Source: Streptomyces sp. CB01635
GTDB taxonomy: Bacteria > Actinomycetota > Actinomycetes > Streptomycetales > Streptomycetaceae
Direction of reading: 5' to 3'
Assembly: GCF_002803065.1 (NCBI RefSeq)
Contig: NZ_NNBL01000002.1
Coordinates: 1-64,000, forward strand
DNA length: 64,000 nucleotides
Part shown: piece by piece, positions 19,773-28,167 of the stretch
Layout of the letters: each line of letters begins with the position of its first letter
Position numbering within the stretch: the stretch's first letter is position 1
The notes under the pieces: generated by a model
The model's database searches: none
Seen by the model: only the letters and a program-made list of their open reading frames with translations
What the model was told of the DNA's origin: nothing
Position numbers and translations under genes: made by a program

Positions 19773-19804
19773 CTCTCGGCTTCGCTCGGGCGGGGGACCC
19801 CCAC
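19773..19804. repeat. Dispersed GC-rich palindromic repeat (intergenic copy)
   Basis: This 32-base segment (CTCTCGGCTTCGCTCGGGCG then GGGGACCCCCAC) closely matches a 34-base segment at 39247-39280, inside dgt. I recall similar sequences as frequent intergenic repeats in Streptomyces. Here it sits between two convergent genes, where it may act as a bidirectional terminator. Confidence 0.7.
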
Positions 19805-19844
19805 GACCCCGCTCCCTGATCCGGCCTGATCCAAACGAAAGGCC

Positions 19845-20402
19845 CTAGTCCAGCTCCGAGGCCTCGAACACCGCGCGGGCCGCGTCGCCGTCGATGCGGG
19901 CCGCGAGGCGGTCGACGACCGGGGTGCCGCAGCGGAGCAGCCCGTTCGCACGGGCCCGGCGCGCGCCCGTCTCCAGGCGGTGCCAGACGACGGGGTTGTC
20001 GGTGAGCACCTTCGGGTCCAGCTCGACGCGCCCGCCGAGCGCGTCCCGCAGCACGAGCCGCGGCGTCACCCCGTCGCTGTGGCGCACCGACGTGAGCAGG
20101 TCCGTGCAGACCCGCCGTGTGCCCCAGACGCCGCGCACGGCGAGCCAGCCGGGACCCGCGCTGACCAGCGGCGGATGCAGCACGGCGTGCAGCAGCGCCG
20201 AGAGCCCCGCCCACAGCCCGACCCGCGCCGCGCTGAGCGTGCCGTTGGCCGTGTCGATCACCAGGATCAGGCAGAACAGCGTGAGCGCGCAGAACACCGC
20301 CGCCCGCAGATCGGCGGCCCACCGCCGGTCCCGCACCACCGTGTCCTGCGAAGCCGGCGCCGCCGCCCGCCCGCGGGATCCCGCCCTCGTGTCTCGTCCC
20401 AT
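19845..20402 (-). CDS. Membrane protein with PH-like cytoplasmic domain
   Basis: The 185-residue protein has two adjacent hydrophobic segments at about residues 32-54 (AAVFCALTLFCLILVIDTA) and 60-80, followed by a soluble domain rich in beta strands (LVSAGPGWLAVRGVWGTRRV, then PRLVLRDALGGRVELD). This two-helix plus PH-like arrangement is common among small actinobacterial proteins of unknown function. I start it at the ATG at 20402; an in-frame ATG lies three codons upstream. It is divergent from the sugar ABC operon. No specific role can be assigned. Confidence 0.72.
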   Translation of the reverse strand: MGRDTRAGSRGRAAAPASQDTVVRDRRWAADLRAAVFCALTLFCLILVIDTANGTLSAARVGLWAGLSALLHAVLHPPLVSAGPGWLAVRGVWGTRRVCTDLLTSVRHSDGVTPRLVLRDALGGRVELDPKVLTDNPVVWHRLETGARRARANGLLRCGTPVVDRLAARIDGDAARAVFEASELD

Positions 20403-20622
20403 GCAGCGCACCGTAAGCCCGTGCGGCGCCCCAGGTCAGCACTCTTGACGCGTCGCTGATCCAGCGGCCGCGCACGTTGACGCCGTGCTGACGGGAGGGC
20501 CGACATACGGCTGTAGTCCCTCTGTCGTAATCCGGCCGCATGGTTGATCGTTGGGCCGTCGGAATCCGTGGACGCCGAAAGGACCCGGCGTTCAAGAGCA
20601 GCGAGAAGCAGGGGGACGATCA

Positions 20623-21870
20623 ATGACCATCAGCCGCAGGGGACTGCTCGGGACCGGCGCCGCGCTGGGGCTGCTCACCGCGTGCGGCTCCAACACGGGC
20701 CGGGACGACGGCGGTGCGGGCGGCGAGCCGGAGCTGGCGCAGTGGTACCACCAGTACGGCGAGCAGGGCACCGAGCAGGCCGTGAAGAAGTACGCCGCCG
20801 CGTACGAGAAGGCGCACGTCACCGTCCAGTGGCGGCCCGGCAACTACGACGAGCAGACCGCCGCCGCGCTCCTCACCGACTCGGGCCCCGACGTCTTCGA
20901 GGTCAACGGGCCCACCCTCGACCAGATCCAGGGCAAGCAGATCGCCGACCTCACCGGCCTGTTCGAGGGGGTCAAGGACGACTTCAACCCGGCGGTCCTC
21001 GCTCCGAAGACGTACGACGGCAGGATCTGGGCGATCCCGCAGGTCATCGACATGCAGATGCTCTACTACCGCAAGAGCCTGCTCGCCGACGCGGGCGTCG
21101 AGCCGCCGGAGACGCTCGACGAGCTCGTGGACGCCGCGAAGAAACTCACCTCGAAGAAGACGAAGGGACTCTTCCTCGGCAACGACGGCGGCGCGGGCGT
21201 CCTCGGCGGTACGCCTCTGTACGCGGCCGGCCTCGAACTCGTCACCGAGGACGGCAAGGTCGGCTTCGACGACCCGGCCGCCGCGCGAGCCCTCGGCAAG
21301 ATCCACCAGCTGTACGCCGGCAAGTCGCTGCTCCTGGGCGCGCCCTCCGACTGGTCCGACCCGTCGGCGTTCGTCCAGGGCCTGACCGCCATGCAGTGGT
21401 CCGGCCTGTGGGCGCTGCCCACCGTGCAGAAGGAGCTCGGCGACGACTTCGGCGTCCTGCCCTTCCCGAAGGACGGCGCGGGCAGGCCGTCGGTGCCGGT
21501 CGGCGCATACGGCGCGGCGGTCTCCACCCGTGGCGAGCACCAGCAGGCCGCGAAGGACTACCTCAGGTGGCTGTGGATCGACCGCACCGAATACCAGGAG
21601 GACTTCGCCCTCTCGTACGGCTTCCACATCCCGGCCCGTATCTCGCTGGCGAAGAAGGCCGCGAAGCTGCGGAAGGGCGCGGCGGCCGACGCCGTCCGCT
21701 TCACGACCGACCACGGCTTCGCCCAGCCCCTGAGGTGGACACCCGCGAGCCAGACCGCGTACCAGGACGCCCTGAGCCGCATCATCAAGGACGGCGCGAG
21801 TCCGGACAGCGAGCTCAAGGGAGTCGTGCGGAAGGTGTCGGCCGAGCTCGACCGCGTGAAGAAGAAGTGA
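20623..21870 (+). CDS. ABC sugar transporter, solute-binding lipoprotein
   Basis: The 415-residue protein has an N-terminal signal combining a twin-arginine motif (SRRGLLG) with a lipobox, LLTAC at residues 17-21, so it is an exported lipoprotein anchored at the membrane. The body is a family 1 extracellular solute-binding protein (MalE type), with segments such as WYHQYGEQGTEQAVKKYAAAYE and DSGPDVFEVNGP. GCAGGGGGA precedes the ATG. It is the first gene of a three-gene importer operon and its stop overlaps the next GTG. No ATPase is encoded nearby; Streptomyces often uses the shared MsiK ATPase. The substrate is probably an oligosaccharide. Confidence 0.92.
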   Translation: MTISRRGLLGTGAALGLLTACGSNTGRDDGGAGGEPELAQWYHQYGEQGTEQAVKKYAAAYEKAHVTVQWRPGNYDEQTAAALLTDSGPDVFEVNGPTLDQIQGKQIADLTGLFEGVKDDFNPAVLAPKTYDGRIWAIPQVIDMQMLYYRKSLLADAGVEPPETLDELVDAAKKLTSKKTKGLFLGNDGGAGVLGGTPLYAAGLELVTEDGKVGFDDPAAARALGKIHQLYAGKSLLLGAPSDWSDPSAFVQGLTAMQWSGLWALPTVQKELGDDFGVLPFPKDGAGRPSVPVGAYGAAVSTRGEHQQAAKDYLRWLWIDRTEYQEDFALSYGFHIPARISLAKKAAKLRKGAAADAVRFTTDHGFAQPLRWTPASQTAYQDALSRIIKDGASPDSELKGVVRKVSAELDRVKKK

Positions 21871-22850
21871 GCCTGCGGCAAGAGGGCCGCCGCCAGGCGA
21901 TCCCTCGGCAGAGAGGCCGCGGGCAGGGCGGCACGGCACGGAAGTGGGCCGGAGTCCAGAACCGCACCCTCTGGTTCTGGATCTTCGTCGGGCCCTTCCT
22001 CCTCGGCCTCGGCGTCTTCACGTACATCCCGCTCGGCTGGAGCGTCTACCTCAGCTTCTTCGACGCGCACAACACCGTCACCCCGAGCGACTTCGTCGGC
22101 CTCGGCAACTACACGGCGATGCTGGAGAACGAGGCCTTCACCGACAGCCTGTGGACCTTCCTCGTCTTCTCGCTCTTCATCGTGCCCGCGACCTACGCGC
22201 TCTCGCTCGCCCTCGCCCTGATGGTGAACCGGCAGCGCCGCGCCCAGGCGTTCTTCCGCTCGGTCTTCTACCTACCCGCAGCCTGCTCGTACGTGGTGGC
22301 GGCCCTGATCTGGAAGATGTCGATCTTCAACGGGGTGCGGTTCGGGCTCGCCAACACCGTGCTCGGCTGGTTCGGCGGTGACCAGATCGCCTGGCTGTCG
22401 ACGACCGACCCGCCCTGGTACTGGGCCGTCATCGTCACCGTACGGCTCTGGCTCCAGGCCGGCTTCTACATGGTGCTGTTCCTCGCGGGGCTCCAGCGCA
22501 TCAGCCCCACCCTCTACGAGGCGGCGGCCGTCGACGGGGCGCGGCCCGGCTGGCAGGTCTTCCGGCACATCACGTTCCCGCAGCTGCGGGCCACCTCCGT
22601 GGCGGTCGTCCTGCTCCTCGTCATCAACGCCTTCCAGGCCTTCGACGAGTTCTACAACCTGCTCTCGGACGCCCGCGGCTATCCGCCGTACGCCAGGCCC
22701 CCGCTCGTCTACCTCTACTACACGGCGCTCGGCCAGGGGCAGAACCTCGGGCTCGGCAGTGCGGGCGCGGTGCTGCTCGCGCTGATCATCGCGGTGGTGA
22801 CGGTAGGGCAGGCCAAGTGGTTCGGCCTCGGCCGCAAGGAGGCACAGTGA
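21867..22850 (+). CDS. ABC sugar transporter permease (MalF type)
   Basis: The 327-residue inner-membrane protein has six or seven hydrophobic helices after a basic N-terminal segment of about 30 residues. The EAA loop that contacts the ATPase reads YEAAAVDGARPGWQVFRHITFP. The start is the GTG at 21867 that overlaps the upstream stop by four bases, so translation is coupled. It pairs with the following MalG-type permease. The N-terminal extension (residues 1-28) is arginine-rich, and a later start is possible. Confidence 0.92.
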   Translation: MSLRQEGRRQAIPRQRGRGQGGTARKWAGVQNRTLWFWIFVGPFLLGLGVFTYIPLGWSVYLSFFDAHNTVTPSDFVGLGNYTAMLENEAFTDSLWTFLVFSLFIVPATYALSLALALMVNRQRRAQAFFRSVFYLPAACSYVVAALIWKMSIFNGVRFGLANTVLGWFGGDQIAWLSTTDPPWYWAVIVTVRLWLQAGFYMVLFLAGLQRISPTLYEAAAVDGARPGWQVFRHITFPQLRATSVAVVLLLVINAFQAFDEFYNLLSDARGYPPYARPPLVYLYYTALGQGQNLGLGSAGAVLLALIIAVVTVGQAKWFGLGRKEAQ

Positions 22851-23686
22851 GGGACGAATCCCGGGTCAGGGCCGGCCGCGCCCTGCGCCTCGCCCTGCTG
22901 ATCGCGCTGGCGCTCCTGTTCCTGATCCCGTTCTACCTCCTGGTACGCAACGGGCTCGCGGCGGAGAGCGACATCACCTCGCCCGAGTGGACGTTCTTCC
23001 CGTCCTCGCTGCGCTGGGGAAACGTGCGGGAACTCTTCGCCGACACGTCCGTCCCCTACGCCCGCTCCCTGCTCAACTCCGCGCTCATCGCGGTTGCGAC
23101 GACGCTCGGCACCCTGCTCCTCGCCTCGCTCGCCGGCTACGGCCTGGCCCGCATCCCGTACCGGCACGCGAACAAGGTCTTCTACGCGATCCTCGGCACC
23201 CTGACGGTCCCGGCCGCGGTCACCTTCGTGCCGAGCTTCGTGCTCGTCTCGTCGCTGGGCTGGATCTCGACGCTGCGCGGCCTGATCGTCCCGACCCTGT
23301 TCTCCGCGTTCGCGTGCTTCGTCTTCCGCCAGTACTTCCTCGGTTTTCCGGGGGAGCTGGAGGACGCGGCGCGCGTCGACGGGCTCGGCTACTGGCGTAC
23401 GTACTGGCGGGTGGTCGTGCCCAACTCCCGGCCCGTCTTCGCGGCCGTCGGCACCATCGTCTTCATCGGCGCGTGGAACTCGTTCCTGTGGCCCCTGGTC
23501 ATCGGCCAGGACCGCAACGCGTGGACCGTCCAGGTGGCACTGTCGTCCTTCACCACGGCCCAAGTGGTGCGACTCCACGAGCTGTTCATCGCGGCGGCCG
23601 TGTCGATCGTGCCGCTGCTCGTGGTGTTCCTGTTCTTCCAGCGGTGGATCGTGGCGGGGGTGGAACGCTCGGGCATCGACGACTGA
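22847..23686 (+). CDS. ABC sugar transporter permease (MalG type)
   Basis: The 279-residue permease has six hydrophobic helices. Its EAA loop reads LEDAARVDGLGYWRTYWRVVVPNSRP, the cytoplasmic contact for the ATPase. The GTG start at 22847 overlaps the preceding stop codon by four bases. It is the last gene of the importer operon; only 20 bases separate its stop from the convergent SDR gene. Confidence 0.92.
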   Translation: MRDESRVRAGRALRLALLIALALLFLIPFYLLVRNGLAAESDITSPEWTFFPSSLRWGNVRELFADTSVPYARSLLNSALIAVATTLGTLLLASLAGYGLARIPYRHANKVFYAILGTLTVPAAVTFVPSFVLVSSLGWISTLRGLIVPTLFSAFACFVFRQYFLGFPGELEDAARVDGLGYWRTYWRVVVPNSRPVFAAVGTIVFIGAWNSFLWPLVIGQDRNAWTVQVALSSFTTAQVVRLHELFIAAAVSIVPLLVVFLFFQRWIVAGVERSGIDD

Positions 23687-23706
23687 CCCCACCCCCTCTC
23701 TACGGG

Positions 23707-24474
23707 CTATGCGGCCGAGCCGCCGTCGATCACCAGGTCGGCGCCGACCACGGACGCGGCGTCCTCGGACGCCAGGTACAGCACGGCGGCGGCGACCTCG
23801 TCCGGTGCCGAGACCCGGCCGAGCGGTGACTGCTCCTTCATGCGGACGGCCCGCTCGGCCTCGGTCTCGCCGGGGAGCAGGGACATGGCGGTCGCGGAGG
23901 GGCCCGGGCTCACCGCGTTGATACGGACCCCGTCACCGATGTGGTCGAGGGCCGCGCCCCTGGTCAGGGCGGAGACGGCCGCCTTCGACACGGCGTAACC
24001 GGTCACGCCCGCCCGGGACTTGTGGGAGCCGAGGTTGGAGGAGATGTTGACGATCGCGCCGCCGCGCTCCTGCGTCCGCATCTGCGCGACCTCGGCCTGG
24101 AGGGCGAGAAGCACGCCGGTGACGTTGATGTCGAGCATCGTCTGCCAGTCACCGGACGCGAGTTCAGCGACGGGGCCCGCGCCGCGGAAGACGCCGGCGT
24201 TGTTCACGGCGACGTCGAGCGACCCGAACCGCTCGACGATGGCACGCACCAGGTCCTGAAGGTCTCCGGCCCGGCTCACGTCGGCGGTGTGCGCGACGGC
24301 GGTGCCGCCCGCCGCTTCGATGAGGTCCACGGTCGCGTCGAGGGTGGCGCGGGTCCGTCCGGCGACGACGACGCGCGCGCCCTCGGCGGCGAAGGCGAGC
24401 GCGATGGCCCGCCCGAGCCCGGTTCCGGCACCGGTGACGAGGACGTTCCTACCGGCGAAGCGACTGCGGGACAT
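23707..24474 (-). CDS. SDR family oxidoreductase
   Basis: The 255-residue protein is a classical SDR: VLVTGAGTGLGRAIALAFA (Gly-rich cofactor loop), NNAGVFRGAG, ISSNLG with the catalytic Ser, and YAVSK with the Tyr-Lys pair, ending in ADLVIDGGSAA. AAGGAG lies six bases before the ATG. It is downstream of a TetR gene on the same strand, with a 118-base gap that carries a palindrome resembling one in the TetR gene's own promoter. That pattern points to repression by the TetR protein and induction by an unknown substrate. Confidence 0.9.
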   Translation of the reverse strand: MSRSRFAGRNVLVTGAGTGLGRAIALAFAAEGARVVVAGRTRATLDATVDLIEAAGGTAVAHTADVSRAGDLQDLVRAIVERFGSLDVAVNNAGVFRGAGPVAELASGDWQTMLDINVTGVLLALQAEVAQMRTQERGGAIVNISSNLGSHKSRAGVTGYAVSKAAVSALTRGAALDHIGDGVRINAVSPGPSATAMSLLPGETEAERAVRMKEQSPLGRVSAPDEVAAAVLYLASEDAASVVGADLVIDGGSAA

Positions 24475-24522
24475 GAAGGGCTCCTTGGAGGGTGGGCCGG
24501 GCGGGTGGATCAGGCATTTCCA

Positions 24523-24535
24523 GAACGATTGGTTC
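24523..24535. promoter_or_regulatory. TetR-type operator upstream of the SDR gene
   Basis: GAAC-GATTG-GTTC is an inverted repeat 49 bases upstream of the SDR start. It shares the GAACGAT core with ACTG-GAACGAT-CAGT at 25221-25235, in front of the TetR gene, which suggests one repressor for both sites. Confidence 0.6.
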
Positions 24536-24592
24536 AGTATGCGGGCATGCGGAAGGGCCCATGGGTGAGTCAGGGGGCGGCCCCTCGGTCGC

Positions 24593-25201
24593 TCAGGAGC
24601 TCACTGGCGCAGCCGCTCGGTCCAGGAGGCCGAGCGCCTGCTCCGCCGCGTCCCGTACGCGCCCCGGGTCCGACGATGCCTTGCCGACGACGCGCATGCC
24701 CTGCATCAGGACGAGCAGCAGGCGGGCGAGTGCCCGGGGGTCGCGGTCGGCGGGCAGCTCGCCCTGGGCCCGCGCCCGGGTGAGCGTGGCCTGCAGCAGC
24801 GTCTCGATGTGCTCCCAGCTACGTTCCACGCGGCGTGCGGCGGCCGTGTCGTGCGGGGCCAGCTCTGTCGCCGTATTGGTGACGAAGCAGCCGGTCAGGC
24901 GCCGTTCGTCGGCCGTCGCCTCGGCGGCGAAGCGCCGGACGAGCCCGCGCACGGCCGGCAGCGCGGGGCCGCCGGCCGACAGGTCCGCGAGGATGGCCGC
25001 GTCGGCGGACTCGGCGTACCGGTCCATGGCCTTCAGGTACATCTCGTGCTTGTTGCCGAAGGTCGCGTAGATGCTGGCGCGGCCGATGCCGAGATGGTCG
25101 ACGAGGTCCGCCATCGACGTCGCCTCGTAGCCGCGCCGCCAGAACAGCTCCAGGGCCGACTGGAGTGCGGCGTCCGGATCGAATTCCTTGGTCCTGGCCA
25201 T
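24593..25201 (-). CDS. TetR/AcrR family transcriptional regulator
   Basis: The 202-residue protein has an N-terminal TetR helix-turn-helix (MADLVDHLGIGRASIYATFGNKHEM, residues 30-55) and a C-terminal domain of the TetR_C family found in AcrR/NemR-like repressors (LARLLLVLMQGMRVVGKA). It probably represses the adjacent SDR gene and itself; near-identical palindromic cores lie in front of both genes. The inducer is unknown. Confidence 0.9.
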   Translation of the reverse strand: MARTKEFDPDAALQSALELFWRRGYEATSMADLVDHLGIGRASIYATFGNKHEMYLKAMDRYAESADAAILADLSAGGPALPAVRGLVRRFAAEATADERRLTGCFVTNTATELAPHDTAAARRVERSWEHIETLLQATLTRARAQGELPADRDPRALARLLLVLMQGMRVVGKASSDPGRVRDAAEQALGLLDRAAAPVSS

Positions 25202-25220
25202 GGAAAGAAGACTAGGCGTA

Positions 25221-25235
25221 ACTGGAACGATCAGT
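25221..25235. promoter_or_regulatory. TetR-type operator upstream of the TetR gene
   Basis: ACTG-GAACGAT-CAGT, an inverted repeat with 4-bp arms and the GAACGAT core, lies 20 bases before the TetR start codon. It matches the site before the downstream SDR gene at 24523-24535. Confidence 0.55.
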
Positions 25236-25251
25236 CAAGAAGTGCGGCCGG

Positions 25252-25614
25252 TCACGCGAGGCTCGGCGTCGTCTGTACGGCATACGTGGCCACCGCGTAC
25301 GCCTCGTCGTCGAGGCACGTGCCGCTCTCCAGGTCGAAGCGCTGCTTGAGCAGCGGTGACGCGACGAACGGGCGGCCCTGTGACGAGCCGATCAGGCCGC
25401 GGGAGAGGACCGCGGCGCCCGTGAACGGGTCACGGTTGCCGACCGCGTACAGGCGGCCCGAGCGGTCCAGGAACACGGCGGCCTGCCGGCCGTCGGGGAG
25501 CAGCGCCGCGACCCCGCGGCCCGGGGTCAGCCGGGCCAGCTCGCATACCGTGAACCAGGCGTCACCCAGGTGGAGTTGCACCATCACGGCGGTCTTCTCG
25601 GGAGCGACGGTCAT
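25252..25614 (-). CDS. nirD: Nitrite reductase (NADH) small subunit
   Basis: The 120-residue protein is the Rieske-fold small subunit that partners the siroheme large subunit NirB. It has the expected WFTVCELARLTPGRGVAALL opening and SRGLIGSSQGRPFVASPLLKQRFDLESG core. The iron-sulfur ligands of true Rieske proteins are absent, as is normal for NirD. Its start overlaps the nirB stop by four bases (25611-25614), so the two are co-translated. It closes a three-gene operon: FAD reductase, nirB, nirD. Confidence 0.93.
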   Translation of the reverse strand: MTVAPEKTAVMVQLHLGDAWFTVCELARLTPGRGVAALLPDGRQAAVFLDRSGRLYAVGNRDPFTGAAVLSRGLIGSSQGRPFVASPLLKQRFDLESGTCLDDEAYAVATYAVQTTPSLA

Positions 25615-28166
25615 GACGTCACCGATCCTTCCAGGGGGCGGGAGCCGATGGAGAGCAGGGGCAGGTCGGGCTTGATCTGGTCGCGCTCCGGGACGAACCG
25701 CACCAGCGGGTCCGGGGCGTCGGGCGCGTTCACGAAGGACACGAAGCGCTCCAGGCGCTCCGGGTCGTCGAGGGTGTCGGCCCACTCGTCGCGGTAGTGC
25801 GCGACATGGTCGGCCATCAGGGCCTCCAGCTCGTCGCAGAGGCCGAGGGAGTCGTGCACGACGACGTCCCGTACGTGGTCGAGGCCGCCCTCGATCCGTT
25901 GCAGCCAGCCCGCCGTGCGCTCCAGACGGTCGGCCGTGCGGATGTAGAACATCAGGAACCGGTCGATCAGCCGGATCAGCTCGGCGTCGGAGAGGTCCTG
26001 CGCGAGGAGGTCCGCGTGGCGTGGGGTCGCGCCGCCGTTGCCGCCCACGTACAGGTTCCAGCCGTTGGCCGTGGCGATCACCCCGAAGTCCTTCGACTGG
26101 GCCTCCGCGCACTCGCGCCCGCAGCCCGAAACGGCCGACTTCAGCTTGTGCGGCGCCCGCAGACCCCGGTAGCGCAGCTCCAGGTCGATCGCCATGCGCA
26201 CGGAGTCCTGGACGCCGTAACGGCACCACGTCTGCCCCACACACGACTTCACCGTCCGCAGCGCCTTGCCGTACGCATGGCCCGACTCGAAGCCGGCGTC
26301 CACCAACCGTGTCCAGATCAGCGGCAGTTGCTCGACCCGCGCGCCGAACAGGTCGATCCGCTGACCTCCGGTGATCTTTGTGTAGAGGCCGAAGTCGCGC
26401 GCCACCTCGCCGATCACGATGAGCTTCTCCGGGGTGACCTCGCCGCCGGGGATGCGAGGCACGACCGAATAGGAGCCGTTCTTCTGGAGGTTGGCGAGGA
26501 AATGGTCGTTCGTGTCCTGGAGGGCCGCCTGCTCGCCGTCGAGGACATGGCCGTCGGCGCCGATCGTCGGGGCGAGCGAGGCGATGATCGAGCCGACGGC
26601 CGGCTTGCAGACCTCGCACCCCTCGCCGCCGCGCGCGCCGTCACGCCCGTGCGCGTCGAGCAGGTCCGCGTACGACGCGATCCGCTTGACCCGGACGATC
26701 TCGTAGAGCTCGGCGCGAGTGTGCGGGAAGCAGCCGCACAGGCCCTTGTCGCCGCTCTGGGGCAGGAGCTGGCCGATCAGCTTCACGCAGCTGCCGCAGC
26801 CCGTACCGGCCTTGGTGCACTTCTTCACCTCGGGCAGCGTGGCGTGGGCCTGGATCTCTTCCTTGGTGACGTTGTGGCAGGAGCAGATCACCGCGTCGCC
26901 GGGCAGCGCCTCCGGGCCCAGCGCCACCGGCGCCCCCGCCCCCGCGGGCAGCACCAGCTGCTCGGGCGCCACGGGCGGCACCGAACCGGTCAGCGCGCGC
27001 AGCGTCCCGTACGCCTCCGCGTCCCCGACCAGGATCCCGCCGAGCAGTTCCCCCTCCGGACCCACGACCAGCTTCTTGTACGTGCCCGAGCGCGAGTCCG
27101 AGTAGACGACGTCGAGGCAGCCGTCGGCCGCGCCGTGCGCGTCGCCGAACGACGCCACGTCCACGCCGAGCAGCTTCAGCTTCGTCGACAAGTCGGCACC
27201 GGTGAACTGCCCCTCCTCCGACGCGATCGAGGCGGCCGCCGTCTGCGCCATCTCGTAGCCCGGCGCGACCAGGCCGTACACGCGGCCGTCCACGGCCTGC
27301 GCGCACTCGCCGATCGCGTACACCGCCGGGTCGCTGGTGCGGCAGCGCTCGTCGACGGTGATGCCGCCGCGTTCGCCGACTGTGAGCCCCATGTCGCGGG
27401 CGAGCTGGTCGCGCGGCCGTACGCCCGCCGAGAACACCACCAGGTCGGTCGCCAGTTCCGAGCCGTCCGACAGCTTCATGGCGCGCACCGCGCCGGCCGT
27501 ACCGTCGGGGCCCTCGGTCAGGATCTCCTGCGTGCCGACGCCCGTGTGGACGCTCAGGCCCATGCCCGTGATGGTGCGCAGGAGGGCCGCGCCGCCGCCC
27601 TCGTCGACCTGCACCGGCATGAGGCGCGGCGCGAACTCCACGACGTGCGTGTCGAGGCCGAGGCCGCGCAGGGCGCCCGCCGCCTCCAGGCCGAGCAGCC
27701 CGCCGCCCACCACGGCCCCGGTCGTGGCGTGCTTCTTCGCGTACTCCTCGATCGCGAGCAGGTCCTCGATCGTGCGGTACACGAAACAGCCCGTCGCGTC
27801 CTTGCCGGGCACGGGCGGCACGAACGGGTAGGAGCCGGTCGCGAGGACGAGGGCGTCGTACGTGACCTGGAGACCGGAGCGCGCCGTGACCGTCCGCGTA
27901 TCGCGGTCGATGTGCTCGGCGGGGTCCCCGAGGTGCAGCTCGATGCCGTGCCGGGCGATGAACTCCGCGTCCGTGAGCGAGAGTTCGTCCGGTGTGCGGC
28001 CCGAGAAGTACGAGGTGAGCTGGACCCGGTCGTAGGCGGGGCGCGGCTCCTCGCACAGCACGACGACGCGGTGCGTGTCCGTGAGCCCGCGCTCGGCGAG
28101 GGCCTCGAGGAAGCGCTGGCCGACCATGCCGTGGCCGACGAGGACGAGTGTGGGCGTGGTGGGCAT
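25611..28166 (-). CDS. nirB: Nitrite reductase (NADH) large subunit
   Basis: The 851-residue cytoplasmic enzyme reduces nitrite to ammonium with NAD(P)H. Domains in order: an FAD/NAD(P) reductase module (residues 1-320, LVLVGHGMVGQRFLEAL), a BFD-type [2Fe-2S] region (ICSCHNVTKEEI through GTGCGSCVK, about 420-470), then the ferredoxin-like and siroheme/[4Fe-4S] halves with SCVGQTWCRYG and SGCGRECAEAQ supplying the four cysteines. It sits between the FAD reductase (one base upstream) and nirD (overlap). Siroheme would be supplied in part by the chelatase at 38067. A GlnR-like box precedes the operon. Confidence 0.96.
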   Translation of the reverse strand: MPTTPTLVLVGHGMVGQRFLEALAERGLTDTHRVVVLCEEPRPAYDRVQLTSYFSGRTPDELSLTDAEFIARHGIELHLGDPAEHIDRDTRTVTARSGLQVTYDALVLATGSYPFVPPVPGKDATGCFVYRTIEDLLAIEEYAKKHATTGAVVGGGLLGLEAAGALRGLGLDTHVVEFAPRLMPVQVDEGGGAALLRTITGMGLSVHTGVGTQEILTEGPDGTAGAVRAMKLSDGSELATDLVVFSAGVRPRDQLARDMGLTVGERGGITVDERCRTSDPAVYAIGECAQAVDGRVYGLVAPGYEMAQTAAASIASEEGQFTGADLSTKLKLLGVDVASFGDAHGAADGCLDVVYSDSRSGTYKKLVVGPEGELLGGILVGDAEAYGTLRALTGSVPPVAPEQLVLPAGAGAPVALGPEALPGDAVICSCHNVTKEEIQAHATLPEVKKCTKAGTGCGSCVKLIGQLLPQSGDKGLCGCFPHTRAELYEIVRVKRIASYADLLDAHGRDGARGGEGCEVCKPAVGSIIASLAPTIGADGHVLDGEQAALQDTNDHFLANLQKNGSYSVVPRIPGGEVTPEKLIVIGEVARDFGLYTKITGGQRIDLFGARVEQLPLIWTRLVDAGFESGHAYGKALRTVKSCVGQTWCRYGVQDSVRMAIDLELRYRGLRAPHKLKSAVSGCGRECAEAQSKDFGVIATANGWNLYVGGNGGATPRHADLLAQDLSDAELIRLIDRFLMFYIRTADRLERTAGWLQRIEGGLDHVRDVVVHDSLGLCDELEALMADHVAHYRDEWADTLDDPERLERFVSFVNAPDAPDPLVRFVPERDQIKPDLPLLSIGSRPLEGSVTS

Positions 28167-28167
28167 C

